DNA of 64,000 bases from Profftia sp020342455 (GCF_020342455.1 NZ_CP080506.1:124001-188000), one strand, 5' to 3'. Shown: positions 1 to 9,900, counted from the stretch's first letter. A program made the numbers and translations. The notes: generated by a model not told the origin, from the letters alone.

Positions 1-431
1 ATATTTTATATTTTATATTTTATAAAAGTATAAACACTTTTTTATATATTAACTACATTGGGTTAATGTTTTTTATATATAATATTTTTCATATATAAAT
101 AAGAATATTATATAAGGTCTATATTTAGAGTAATACAAACCTTATTATATAAGATATAAAAATATTAATATTAGAATATTATAAGAGTTTACTTTAAATT
201 AAATAGTAAAAATATTTAATAATTGGCTATTTTATATGTTGAAAAAACTTAATATATACAGTATATAAAGATATATAATAAGATTATATCTATTTTATTT
301 ATTAGTGTTTTGTAATATATTAATTATTATTTTATTATTTTAATAAAAATTAATAACCTTTTGTATTTTTTAAAAAAATTATATTTTAGATCTCAGTTTA
401 TTCTAGTTAAAATAATTAATTATCCAATAAT

Positions 432-466
432 ATATATATCTAATGATAAAATTATTAGATATATAT
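432..466. repeat. Inverted repeat, 13-bp perfect arms
   Basis: The arms at 432-444 and 454-466 are perfect reverse complements separated by 9 bases. They are made almost only of A and T (ATATATATCTAAT). The repeat lies in the gene-free stretch before mnmG. No function is evident. Confidence 0.6.
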
Positions 467-852
467 TAATATTTATTTTACTCAAGGTAAGATGAATATT
501 AATAAAAAGTATTAATAAGATATAATTGAAAATATTTTTAATAAATATTTTGGAAATTAAAAAAAATATTAGTATTTTAAGTTGTTTTTGTATTTAACGT
601 TTATATACTATATTAGTTTTATTGATATATATAATATTATATATAGATAATAATTTTATTAAAAGATTAAGCTTATATTTAATGATTCAGTAATTTAGTT
701 ATTAAGTGCAAGAATAAATTACATTAGATATTCATTGAATTTAAAATTAATATTTTTCTATATTTTTAGTAAAAAAATATTTTTTTTAATTATAAAACTA
801 AGTCAAGTTATATAAATATTATTCACAATATTAATTAATTACAAGAAGTACC

Positions 853-908
853 TTAAGTTATTAAGTTATTAAGTTATTAAGTTATTAAGTTATTAAGTTA
901 TTAAGTTA
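853..908. repeat. Tandem repeat, 7 copies of an 8-bp unit
   Basis: Seven exact, uninterrupted copies of TTAAGTTA run from 853 to 908. The array is not in a gene. It is a simple microsatellite-like array, likely made by polymerase slippage, and a candidate for length variation between individuals. Confidence 0.9.
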
Positions 909-1494
909 TAAATATATATAAAATATTTTATAATCCTTTATACTATAGAATATATTACTAGTACCGCTATATTGAATATTTATAGTAATTTACTAAATAA
1001 AGATTATATTTCTAATTTGCATTTAAAATATTATACTTTAAATATATTTATTTCTTTAACGAAGAATAATAACCTGTATTAATAAGATTATTTACTACTT
1101 TAGTAGGTCATTGTATAAAATAATAACATAGTATAAAAATATTGTTTATAGATACAGTTATAGTATTAATTTAAATATACTGATAAATATTAATTCAAGT
1201 ATTTTTTATTGGTACATTAATGTTTTAATAAAAAATACCTTAATATATTATCTTGTTTTATATAATACAATTACATTATATGTAGTTAGGTACATTATTA
1301 CTATAATAACTTAACTATTCTTAATAATATATTGAGATGTTATTAATAATAATATTTTTCTAAAAGAATTACTTAAGTTGTATTACTTAATATATATTAA
1401 TCCAGTTTATATACCTATAAATTTTAGTAAACTTATAGCTATAAAGATTAAAATAATTATCTATAGACTTCGAGTCTTCACGAGGTTATGTCAT

Positions 1495-3390
1495 ATGTGG
1501 TATTCAGCAAGTACTCTTGATGTTATAATTATTGGAGGTGGTCATGCAGGCACTGAAGCCGCACTATCATCTGCCAGAACAGGGTGTAATACGTTATTAT
1601 TAACACATAATATTGACACATTAGGGCAAATGTCTTGTAACCCAGCGATTGGTGGTATAGGAAAAAGTCATTTAGTTAAAGAGTGCGATGCTTTAGGTGG
1701 TATTATGGCAATAGCAGTTGATCATAGTGGTATTCAGTTTAGGGTACTCAATAGCAGTAAAGGTCCAGCTGTTAGAGCGACTCGTGCTCAGGCTGATCGA
1801 ATGCTGTATCGACAAGCTATACGTACTGCATTAGAAAATCAACCTAATCTCATTATTATACAACAGGCAGTAGAAGATCTTATTATAGAGAATAAATTTG
1901 TTGTGGGTGTAGTAACTCAGATGGGTTTAAAGATACGTGCGAAGGCTGTTGTATTAACAGTAGGTACTTTTTTAGATGGTAAAATACATATAGGTTTAGA
2001 AAATTATAGTGGCGGTCGTTCTGGTGAACCTCCAGCGATTACACTTTCCCATCGTTTAAGGGAGTTACCATTACGTGTAAACCGTTTAAAAACAGGTACA
2101 CCGCCACGCATTGATGCAAGAACTATTGATTTTTCAGTATTAACACAACAACATAGTGATAATCCATCTCCTGTATTCTCATTTATTGGACATGTATCTC
2201 AGCATCCAGAACAGATACCGTGTTACATTACACATACTAATGAACGTACTCATGAGGTAATTCGTAATAATCTATATAGAAGTCCAATATATTTAGGAAT
2301 AATTAAAGGAGTAGGTCCACGTTACTGTCCTTCAATCGAAGATAAAGTAATACGTTTTGCTAATCGTGATTCTTATCCAATATTCCTTGAACCAGAGGGG
2401 TTAACTAGCAATGAAATATACCCCAATGGTATATCTACTAGTTTACCATTTGATGTACAAATACAAATAGTGCGTTCTATTAAAGGTATGGAAAATGCTC
2501 ATATTATGCGACCTAGTTATGCTATTGAATATGATTTTTTTGACCCTCGTGATTTAAAAATTACTTTGGAAAGTAAGATAGTTAGCGGTTTATTCTTTGC
2601 AGGACAAATTAATGGTACTACTGGTTATGAAGAAGCAGCAGCACAGGGTTTATTATCTGGTATCAATGCTAGTCTTTTTGCAAGAGGAAAAGAAGGATGG
2701 TCTCCTCGGCGTGACCAGGCTTATTTAGGTGTTTTAATAGATGATTTATGTACACTAGGAACTCAGGAACCATATCGAATGTTCACATCACGTGCAGAAT
2801 ACCGTCTTCTTTTACGTGAAGATAATGCTGATATACGTTTAACTGAAATTGGCCGTAAATTAGGATTAGTTGATGATACCCGTTGGATACGTTTTAATAA
2901 AAAAATAGAAAATATTGAACTTGAACGTCAGCGCTTACGTGATATCTGGGTGCATCCAGATTCTGAACAAGTAACTTCTCTTAATAAAATACTACAGACA
3001 CCTATATCAAGAAAAATGAACGGTGAAGATCTACTGCGCCGTCCTGAAATAGATTATATTAAACTTACTCAGTTAGTACAGTTTGCTCCAGCGATGTATG
3101 ATAAACAAGCTTCTGAACAAGTTGAAATTCAAGCTAAATATGAAGGTTATATATTACGTCAAAAAGAAGAAATTAATAGACAATTACGTAATGAAAATAT
3201 TTTGCTGCCAATTACTTTAGATTACTCATGTATCGTGGGATTATCTAACGAAGTTATAATAAAATTAAATCAGTATAAACCGGGATCTCTTGGTCAAGCA
3301 TCACGTATTGCTGGTATTACCCCCGCAGCAATTTCTATCCTGCTTATTTGGTTAAAAAAGCAAGGATTATTACTTCGTAATGTACGATAA
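1495..3390 (+). CDS. mnmG: tRNA uridine-5-carboxymethylaminomethyl modification enzyme MnmG (GidA)
   Basis: With MnmE, MnmG installs the (carboxymethyl)aminomethyl group on wobble uridine 34 of several tRNAs, including the tRNA-Glu(UUC) found in this window. The 631-residue protein matches the usual length (E. coli 629). The N-terminal FAD-binding motif GGGHAGTEAA is at residues 14-23. The conserved Cys segments MSCNPAIGG and RYCPSIEDK are present, as are AGQINGTTGYEEAAAQG and the C-terminal helical domain ending LIWLKKQGLL. The frame stays open upstream to a TTG at 1378, but the added 39 residues are unlike the family. The ATG at 1495 has a Shine-Dalgarno GAGG (1482-1485) at good spacing and gives the family N-terminus, so it is preferred. 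A small AGACT-TCG-AGTCT hairpin (1465-1477) lies just before the ribosome site. The usual neighbour rsmG is absent downstream. Confidence 0.97.
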   Translation: MWYSASTLDVIIIGGGHAGTEAALSSARTGCNTLLLTHNIDTLGQMSCNPAIGGIGKSHLVKECDALGGIMAIAVDHSGIQFRVLNSSKGPAVRATRAQADRMLYRQAIRTALENQPNLIIIQQAVEDLIIENKFVVGVVTQMGLKIRAKAVVLTVGTFLDGKIHIGLENYSGGRSGEPPAITLSHRLRELPLRVNRLKTGTPPRIDARTIDFSVLTQQHSDNPSPVFSFIGHVSQHPEQIPCYITHTNERTHEVIRNNLYRSPIYLGIIKGVGPRYCPSIEDKVIRFANRDSYPIFLEPEGLTSNEIYPNGISTSLPFDVQIQIVRSIKGMENAHIMRPSYAIEYDFFDPRDLKITLESKIVSGLFFAGQINGTTGYEEAAAQGLLSGINASLFARGKEGWSPRRDQAYLGVLIDDLCTLGTQEPYRMFTSRAEYRLLLREDNADIRLTEIGRKLGLVDDTRWIRFNKKIENIELERQRLRDIWVHPDSEQVTSLNKILQTPISRKMNGEDLLRRPEIDYIKLTQLVQFAPAMYDKQASEQVEIQAKYEGYILRQKEEINRQLRNENILLPITLDYSCIVGLSNEVIIKLNQYKPGSLGQASRIAGITPAAISILLIWLKKQGLLLRNVR

Positions 3391-3831
3391 CTTATATTTT
3401 TAATAAAATATAATTATTGTAATATACTAGGTTTTTATTATTATTTTTTTAAAAGTTTTTTTATTACGCTTATATTACATTTAAGTAAAATTATAAATTA
3501 TTTTAATATTTTGGGTGTGAAATATAAAATATAATAATAGAAGTAAAGATACATTAAAATACATTTATTAAATTAAATAATACATTTTTATTATAGTTTT
3601 TTGTTATGTATATTAAATACAATTTGAGTATTGTTACTCTATTTGATGATAATGATATTTTATTAGCCGTTTTATTGTAGAGCAAGAATGTACATTCTTT
3701 TTTAAAATATATTAATTAAAACACAAAAACCCTCACTATTTAGTGAGGGTTTTTGTGAATGCTTAAAACATCATTTACTAAAATAACTGTTATTTTGTTT
3801 AAGATATTAAATACAGTATTATAGTAATCAA
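3391..3831. other. Gene-free spacer between convergent mnmG and groEL
   Basis: AT-rich sequence with no recognisable gene. Its only clear element is the terminator hairpin at 3722-3757. rsmG, which follows mnmG in E. coli, leaves no trace that I can read. Confidence 0.7.
3722..3757. terminator. Strong bidirectional terminator of groEL (and perhaps mnmG)
   Basis: Perfect 17-bp inverted repeat with arms at 3722-3738 and 3741-3757 and a 2-base loop. The core is GC-rich (CCCTCACTA) and is flanked by a run of A on one side and of T on the other, so it works as an intrinsic terminator on both strands. It lies 75 bases past the groEL stop and is one of the few GC-rich hairpins in the window. Confidence 0.9.
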
Positions 3832-5487
3832 TTACATCATACCGCCCATACCACCGTTCATACCACCCATACCACCACTAGAAGATGATCCTCCTGTATC
3901 TGCTTTATCATCACGCAGATCTGTCACCATACATTCAGTAGTAATCATAAGACCAGCAATAGATGCAGCATACTGTAAAGAAGAACGAGTCACTTTGGTT
4001 GGATCTAGAATTCCCATAGCAATCATGTCACCGTACTCCTCAGAGTATGCATTATAACCGTAGTTACCTTCACCCTCTCTTACGTTATTCGCGATTACAG
4101 AAGCTTCTTCACCAGCGTTAATTACTATTTGACGTAATGGAGCTTCCATAGCACGTAAGGCTACCTTTATACCTACATTTTGGTCTTCGTTAGCTCCTTT
4201 TAAAGAAGATATTTTACCAGCAACCCGGATAAGAGCAACGCCACCACCAGCAACTACACCTTCTTCTACTGCAGCGCGAGTTGCGTGTAGAGCGTCTTCA
4301 ACGCGTGCTTTTTTCTCTTTCATTTCAACTTCAGTAGCAGCACCTACTTTAATCACTGCAACACCACCGGCTAATTTGGCTACTCTTTCTTGTAGTTTTT
4401 CACGGTCATAATCAGAAGTAGCGTCTTTTATCTGCTGACGTATTTGATTGACTCTTCCTTGAATTGCAGATTCAGCACCCATACCATCGATGATAATAGT
4501 GGTATCTTTATTAATAACAATACGTTTAGCCTGTCCTAGGTTTTCTATAGTTGCTTTTTCTAGTTCTAGACCTATTTCTTTAGAAATTACAGTACCGCCA
4601 GTAAGAGTAGCAATGTCTTGAAGCATTGCATTGCGACGATCTCCAAAACCAGGAGCTTTAACTGCAGCTACTTTAACTATAGCGCGCATTGTATTTACCA
4701 CTAAAGTAGCTAATGCTTCTCCTTCAACATCTTCTGCGATGATTAATAAAGGTTTACCTGCTTTAGCTACAGATTCTAAAAGTGGAAGCATTTCACGAAT
4801 ATTAGATATTTTTTTATCAACTAATAATATAAGCGGGTTTTCTAACTCAATAGAACCAGTGTCTGGCTTATTAATAAAGTATGGAGATAAGTATCCACGG
4901 TCAAATTGCATACCTTCTACTACGTCCAACTCGTCTTGTAAACCGCTACCTTCTTCAACTGTAATTACACCTTCTTTACCAACTTTTTCCATAGCTTCAG
5001 CTATGAGTTGACCTACTGTTTCATCAGAGTTAGCAGAAATAGTACCTACCTGAGCAATAGCTTTAGAATCAGAGCAAGGTATAGATAATGTTTTTAGTTC
5101 TTCAACTGCAACAATAACTGCCTTATCGATACCACGCTTAAGATCCATTGGATTCATACCTGCAGCAACGGCTTTTAGTCCTTCATTGACTATGGACTGA
5201 GCTAGTACTGTTGCAGTAGTAGTTCCATCACCAGCAGCATCACTTGCTTTAGAGGCAACTTCTTTTACCATTTGTGCCCCCATATTCTCAAACTTTTCTT
5301 CTAGTTCTATCTCACGGGCAACAGATACACCATCTTTGGTTATAGTTGGGGCTCCAAATGATTTATCTAAAACAACATTGCGACCTTTAGGACCCAAAGT
5401 TACTTTTACTGCATCTGCGAGGACGTTTACACCGCGCAGCATTTTTACACGTGCTTCGCTACCAAATTTTACGTCTTTAGCTGCCAT
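3832..5487 (-). CDS. groEL: Chaperonin GroEL (60 kDa)
   Basis: GroEL forms the double-ring ATP-driven folding cage capped by GroES in the cytoplasm; in insect symbionts it is commonly among the most abundant proteins. The 551 residues are full length (E. coli 548). The ATP-site motif GDGTTT near residue 87, the catalytic segment ending ARVEDAL near 398, and the flexible Gly-Met-rich tail (GGMGGMNGGMGGMM) are all present. It follows groES by 64 bases with its own ribosome site (AAAGGA) and ends just before a strong terminator. The codons are less AT-biased than those of many neighbours, which suggests strong selection. A 126-codon open frame on the opposite strand is only a shadow of this gene. 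Confidence 0.99.
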   Translation of the reverse strand: MAAKDVKFGSEARVKMLRGVNVLADAVKVTLGPKGRNVVLDKSFGAPTITKDGVSVAREIELEEKFENMGAQMVKEVASKASDAAGDGTTTATVLAQSIVNEGLKAVAAGMNPMDLKRGIDKAVIVAVEELKTLSIPCSDSKAIAQVGTISANSDETVGQLIAEAMEKVGKEGVITVEEGSGLQDELDVVEGMQFDRGYLSPYFINKPDTGSIELENPLILLVDKKISNIREMLPLLESVAKAGKPLLIIAEDVEGEALATLVVNTMRAIVKVAAVKAPGFGDRRNAMLQDIATLTGGTVISKEIGLELEKATIENLGQAKRIVINKDTTIIIDGMGAESAIQGRVNQIRQQIKDATSDYDREKLQERVAKLAGGVAVIKVGAATEVEMKEKKARVEDALHATRAAVEEGVVAGGGVALIRVAGKISSLKGANEDQNVGIKVALRAMEAPLRQIVINAGEEASVIANNVREGEGNYGYNAYSEEYGDMIAMGILDPTKVTRSSLQYAASIAGLMITTECMVTDLRDDKADTGGSSSSGGMGGMNGGMGGMM

Positions 5488-5551
5488 TTGTCTTTCCTTT
5501 CAATTATTTAGTGAATAAAATTCATTATTAATTTAATTAAGATTATGATTA

Positions 5552-5845
5552 TTATTCTTCAATTACAGCCATAATATCGTTTTCAGACATAATTAATACT
5601 TCTTCGTTATCAATATTCTCCTTTTTGACACTGTAACCATCATTAAAAATCACGATCTCGCCAACTTTAACATTCAAGGGTTGCACTTCACCATTATCTA
5701 AAATACGACCTTTACCTACAGCGATTATCTCTCCACGCGTAGAAGCACTAGCCGCAGAACCAGTCAAAACAATACCGCCAGCAGATTTTGGTTCTAATTC
5801 TTTACGCTTGATTATAACACGGTCATGCAATGGACGAATATTCAT
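5552..5845 (-). CDS. groES: Co-chaperonin GroES (10 kDa)
   Basis: Heptameric lid of the GroEL folding chamber. The 97 residues match the family in full: MNIRPLHDRVIIKR at the start, a mobile loop around residues 16-32 (EPKSAGGIVLTG), and the C-terminal NDIMAVIEE. The start ATG has a strong ribosome site (AAGGAG) a few bases upstream. It is the first gene of the groES-groEL operon, and the heat-shock promoter lies about 90 bases upstream (5936-5968). Confidence 0.99.
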   Translation of the reverse strand: MNIRPLHDRVIIKRKELEPKSAGGIVLTGSAASASTRGEIIAVGKGRILDNGEVQPLNVKVGEIVIFNDGYSVKKENIDNEEVLIMSENDIMAVIEE

Positions 5846-5935
5846 GGATCGTTCTCCTTTGAGAAGGTCTATATCATTTAGGTTTAAACACCATAGTTTG
5901 AGAAAGAGATCACCAATTCTCGTACTAGTGAAGAC

Positions 5936-5968
5936 TAGATGGGGTCGTGCTTATCACTCCTCAAGGGG
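5936..5968 (-). promoter_or_regulatory. Sigma-32 (RpoH) heat-shock promoter of groES-groEL
   Basis: On the minus strand a -35 element CCCCTTGAG (5960-5968) and a -10 element CCCCATCTA (5936-5944) are separated as in the known groE promoter; there are 15 bases between CTTGAG and CCCCAT. Both nearly equal the sigma-32 consensus (CTTGAA and CCCCATNT). G/C runs of this kind are rare in this window, so the match is unlikely to be chance. It implies that rpoH is kept elsewhere in the genome. The leader to groES is about 85 bases. Confidence 0.9.
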
Positions 5969-5988
5969 GGTAATGATAAAAAAATTCT

Positions 5989-6499
5989 TTAAATTAAAAC
6001 TAATGTTATTTAACATAAAAAGTAGATAGAATATTACCTTCTATTGCTATATAATATTAGTAAGTTTATGTATTTGAAGTCAATATAATCTTATCATACT
6101 TTGTGATAATATTAGAAAGTTATTATATGAATGATATAATTTATTTATTTTATTATTATTCCGACAAGGATATATATCCTTAGGTAAATAAAAGTCAAAA
6201 ATATATTTTTTCATTATTTTAAATCTATTTTAAACTAAATAAAATAATTACATTTTATTATAAAAGATATTTTTACTATTATAGATAGTTATAGGTAGTT
6301 ATACTAGTAATTATTCTACTATTATTAAAGTAATATTTTTAATTAAATACATAAGTATCATATTACTTCATAATTGAAGTTTACGGATTTATTAATAGTT
6401 AATATATTACTATTAGTGCCATACATTATTTATTAATAATATCGTTAAATTAATAAGGTACTATTTTAGTAGTAAATTATACTCAAAGATATATAATTT
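5989..6499. other. Gene-free spacer between groES and lolA
   Basis: AT-rich, no recognisable gene or remnant. In E. coli ftsK lies directly upstream of lolA; I cannot read any ftsK debris here. Confidence 0.6.
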
Positions 6500-7111
6500 A
6501 TGAAAAAGTTTTTATTAATACTATACATAGTGATTGAACTCATCCCGCATCTTGCTATTGCCCTACCAAATACTAATCTACAAAAACGTCTCAATAAAGT
6601 GAGTAGTTTTTATTCTAACTTTACTCAATTAGTAACTACTGACAAAGGAGCATTAGTCCATAAGAGTATAGGAGAAATATGGTTTAAATTACCTAATCTT
6701 TTTAATTGGCATGTAACATCACCCGATGAAAGTATTTTAATTTCAGATGGTAAGTGTTTATGGTTTTATAATCCATCACTAGAGCAAGTTACTATTACAT
6801 CAGTAGATATTGCTAATAGAGACACACCTCTAACTTTAATAAGTTGTAACGATACTGCAGTATTAAATCGATATTATATAAGACAAATTAAAGATATATT
6901 TTATCTAATACCAAAAAGCAAAAAAAACAACTTAAAAGAATTTGTAATTAATGTATCACCAACAGGTACTATAAATAGCTTTACCTCAGTAAATAAGAAT
7001 GGTCTAAGTATACTTTATAAGCTTTATAATCATCATAGTTGCTTAATTAATAATAATTTTTTCCATTTTCTTCTGCCCAAAGGCGTGCAGATAGATGATC
7101 AACGTGAATAA
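6500..7111 (+). CDS. lolA: Outer-membrane lipoprotein carrier protein LolA
   Basis: LolA is the periplasmic shuttle that takes lipoproteins from the LolCDE exporter to LolB at the outer membrane. The 203 residues equal the E. coli length. A signal peptide covers about residues 1-21 (Lys-Lys, then a hydrophobic core, cleavage near ALA-IALP). Family blocks follow: VSSFYSNFTQLV, GEIWFKLPNLFNWH, PDESILISDGKCLWFYNP and the C-terminal LPKGVQIDDQR. Its presence implies an outer membrane that still receives lipoproteins. The ribosome site is weak (AAAGA). In E. coli the order is lolA-rarA-serS; here serS follows after 185 bases, so rarA has been deleted. Confidence 0.96.
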   Translation: MKKFLLILYIVIELIPHLAIALPNTNLQKRLNKVSSFYSNFTQLVTTDKGALVHKSIGEIWFKLPNLFNWHVTSPDESILISDGKCLWFYNPSLEQVTITSVDIANRDTPLTLISCNDTAVLNRYYIRQIKDIFYLIPKSKKNNLKEFVINVSPTGTINSFTSVNKNGLSILYKLYNHHSCLINNNFFHFLLPKGVQIDDQRE

Positions 7112-7296
7112 TTATTATTATCTATTTTAAAAGTATAAATTTTATATATAATTCTAATTATTTTTAAAATTTTGTATAATACATTAAGATCTATCGAATA
7201 AAATTATCACTAAATAGATCATTTTTTATAAAAAATATACTTAGTGTTTTGTAATAAAGAGATAATTATTATAATTTCTTTAATAATAGGATTAAT

Positions 7297-8589
7297 ATGT
7301 TAGACTCAAGTCTATTGCGTTGTCAACCAGAATTAGTAGCTAAAAAACTAGCTCGTCGTGGCTATATACTAGATATTGACACCATACGTTATCAGGAATC
7401 ACGTCGTAGATCATTGCAGATTTACACTGAAAAAATGCAAGAAGAGCTGAATAAACGCTCTAAATATATTGGTATAGCAAAATTATGCGGTAAAGATATA
7501 AAATCTTTATGTCTTGCAGTTCATGAATTAAGTATAAAATTAGATATAGCTAAATCAGAGCTATCTCTCTTATTAAAAGAGATACGTGATTTATTTATAT
7601 CTATACCTAACATACCAGACGATGCTGTGCCAGTAGGTAAAAATAAAAATGTACAAGTGAGTATTTGGGGTAAACCTCGTATCTATAATTTTGAGGTAAG
7701 AGATCATATTACTTTGGGAAAAATGACTGATGGGTTAGATTTTGCTGCTGCAGTTAAATTAACAGGGTCTCGTTTTGTTGTAATGAAGGGTCTTATTGCA
7801 CGTATGCATCGAGCTTTAATGCAATTTATGTTAGATCTGCATACTGAGCAACATGGGTATATAGAAACGTATGTACCATATATGGTTAATTATGATACCT
7901 TATTTGGTACAGGGCAGTTACCTAAATTTAGCTGTGAACTATTCCATATTAAATCTATAGAAGAAGAGTCTCAGGCTAGTACATATGCATTAATCCCTAC
8001 TGCTGAAGTACCTCTTACAAATCTAGTGCGTGGTGAGATTATGGTTGAAGAATCTCTACCATTTAAGTTAATTGCAAATACACCATGTTTTCGTTCTGAA
8101 GCTGGTAATTATGGTCGTGATTATAATGGAATGATTCGTATGCATCAGTTTGAAAAAGTTGAGTTAGTTCAAATTGTACACCCAGAAAACTCTATGGAGG
8201 CACTAGAAGAGCTAACAGGTCATGCAGAAAAGGTATTGCAGTTATTAAATCTTCCCTATCGTAAGATGTTACTATCTGCTGGAGAGTTGAGCTTTGGATC
8301 TAGTAAAACATACGATCTAGAAGTTTGGTTACCAGCTCAGAATATTTATCGTGAAATTTCTTCTTGTTCTAATATGTCATCTTTTCAAGCTCGACGCATG
8401 AAGTCTCGTTATCGTAACAATGCTAATAATAAAATAGATTTTGTACATACAATTAACGGCTCTGGGTTAGCTGTTGGACGTACTTTAGTGGCTGTCTTAG
8501 AAAACTATCAGCAAGCTGATGGATGTATTAAAGTTCCAGAAGTACTGCGCCCATACATGAATGGTTTAGATTATATCACCTTTCCATAA
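7297..8589 (+). CDS. serS: Serine--tRNA ligase
   Basis: Class II aminoacyl-tRNA synthetase charging tRNA-Ser. The 430 residues equal the E. coli length. The N-terminal antiparallel coiled-coil arm that grips the long variable arm of tRNA-Ser spans about residues 30-105. Motif 2 (PCFRSEAGNYGRDYNGMIR) and motif 3 (NGSGLAVGRTLVAVLE) are intact. The ribosome site TAGGA lies just before the ATG. The last 26 bases of the gene form the left arm of a perfect 33-bp inverted repeat that runs into the downstream DNA (8564-8634), so the mRNA must end in a very stable hairpin that includes the stop codon. Confidence 0.98.
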   Translation: MLDSSLLRCQPELVAKKLARRGYILDIDTIRYQESRRRSLQIYTEKMQEELNKRSKYIGIAKLCGKDIKSLCLAVHELSIKLDIAKSELSLLLKEIRDLFISIPNIPDDAVPVGKNKNVQVSIWGKPRIYNFEVRDHITLGKMTDGLDFAAAVKLTGSRFVVMKGLIARMHRALMQFMLDLHTEQHGYIETYVPYMVNYDTLFGTGQLPKFSCELFHIKSIEEESQASTYALIPTAEVPLTNLVRGEIMVEESLPFKLIANTPCFRSEAGNYGRDYNGMIRMHQFEKVELVQIVHPENSMEALEELTGHAEKVLQLLNLPYRKMLLSAGELSFGSSKTYDLEVWLPAQNIYREISSCSNMSSFQARRMKSRYRNNANNKIDFVHTINGSGLAVGRTLVAVLENYQQADGCIKVPEVLRPYMNGLDYITFP

Positions 8590-8634
8590 TTATATTTTTA
8601 CAATATAATTATGGAAAGGTGATATAATCTAAAC
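8564..8634. repeat. Perfect 33-bp inverted repeat spanning the serS stop codon
   Basis: The arms 8564-8596 and 8602-8634 are exact reverse complements with a 5-base loop. The left arm covers the last 26 bases of serS, including its stop; the right arm is therefore an inverted copy of coding sequence lying outside the gene. It could act as terminator or 3' stabiliser. A fold-back template switch during replication would produce exactly this. Confidence 0.95.
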
Positions 8635-9199
8635 TTGAGCATTGTAAGTAATATAAAAAAATTTTTATAATGTCTGATATATCCTATATTATTATAAATA
8701 TCTTTAATATTATTAAATATAATATTATTATATTTTACTATATTGAAGTAATAAACTGTATTTGAAAATGTTTTATTGATAATGCTTAATACATATTAAT
8801 GTAAGTAACTATATAATGTATAAAAAAATTAGATAATTATTCAGCTTGTATGTTATAAATATTTTATTATTTAATATTTATATTTTCAACATACTATTTA
8901 TATTAAAAATAAAATATATTCAAAGTATATTTTATATTAAACCGAATTCATTTTTACTTTTTATTAAAGTATGTGTATACATATATATTTTATATCTTTG
9001 TGTGCATAAAAACAACGATGGTTTTTAAATTGTTATCTTTGATTTTATTATATTATATAGTTTTTACCTAAACTTTATATTAAAAGTTAATTACAGTACT
9101 TTATAGTTAATAAATTAGTATATATCAAGATATTGATTAAATATGATACAATTGAGATTAATTTATTTAGTTATTTTAGACATCATAAACCCCTTTTGA
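8635..9199. other. Gene-free AT-rich stretch after serS
   Basis: No recognisable gene. A 60-codon open frame at 8846-9028 is built of Ile, Tyr, Leu, Phe and Asn, as expected from random AT-rich DNA, and has no ribosome site. Confidence 0.6.
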
Positions 9200-9579
9200 A
9201 TTCTAGAGGCAGATAAAATGAATCATTTAGCTAGAAAGCTATATATTTTAAGTTAAAATTTTATGGTCTAGATTAAATTTATCTAATATTTTTCCTAGAA
9301 AAATAGATTGATTTTTAGCAGAATGCTATTTATATATGCTTATATTTCTACACAATTTTAATTAGTAAAATACTAAAAATACTAAGTAATATTCTTATTA
9401 ATTTAACTGTATCCCATTATATTTCATTAAAAATTATTGATAATAGGTATCTATTATTACGGATAATAATCCGATTGTTTCTTTGATGAAAATTTCCTAC
9501 CTGAATATTTATTTTATAAATTTTATTAAATACAATAAGTATTTATATTTTTATAGTTTTACTACTATTATATAGTAGT

Positions 9580-9900
9580 AGATTATTGTAATAATCATAA
9601 AAACAACATAATATTGAACTATTACGATCTAACTCACAGTAGTTGCTACTCATCCTAATCCTTGATTATAATTAAAGCAAGTTCATACTGTTACTAGTTC
9701 ATACGATATTTTGCAGGTTTTTATTTAAGATGAAATATCAACAATACTAAATACAACATTATCATCAGTTATTAGTAAAATACTTATATGATTCATATTG
9801 AAGATATTTTATTAGGTTGTAAATATTTTTATATTAGTATATTTGTTAAATAAGCTAATAATTATTTATCCTATTACTAATTTGCCGAATAAAAAGTTAT
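9580..9900 (-). pseudogene. rsgA: Probable remnant of rsgA (ribosome small-subunit-dependent GTPase A)
   Basis: Read on the minus strand in one frame, two blocks resemble E. coli RsgA at nearly the right distance. At 9685-9750 a decayed P-loop region reads SIVDISS where the family has SGVGKSS and continues to an E-L-V-T segment. At 9630-9664 NQGLG*VATTVS stands where the family has NSGLGQHTTTAA. The distance between the blocks is 29 codons against 28 in E. coli. A weak NK block (IIISLFNK) lies upstream at about 9845-9868. In E. coli rsgA sits next to orn and points away from it, as here. Stops break the frame and the N-terminal third is missing. The similarity is low, so this is a reasoned guess. 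Confidence 0.4.

Larger units (their letters stand above)
1..1494. other. Gene-free AT-rich stretch upstream of mnmG; possible degenerate origin region
   Basis: No gene is recognisable on either strand. The stretch holds a tandem octamer array (853-908), an inverted repeat with 13-bp arms (432-444 and 454-466), a short 7-bp repeat at the very start, and one sequence, TTATTCACA at 819-827, that fits the relaxed DnaA-box pattern. In E. coli the replication origin lies directly upstream of mnmG, which is transcribed away from it, as here. One box is weak evidence and I see only one GATC site (near 390), so an origin is a guess from position. Confidence 0.3.

Noticed and set aside
4631..5011. A 126-codon open frame antisense to groEL (also a 60-codon frame at 5336-5518)
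   Set aside because: They lie wholly inside groEL on the other strand, have no ribosome site or family resemblance, and mirror its codon structure.
5808..6029. A 73-codon plus-strand frame over the groES promoter
   Set aside because: It overlaps the groES start and the sigma-32 promoter on the opposite strand and resembles nothing known.
8846..9028. A 60-codon open frame downstream of serS
   Set aside because: Composition is only Ile/Tyr/Leu/Phe/Asn-type residues as in random AT-rich DNA; no ribosome site, no recognisable similarity.
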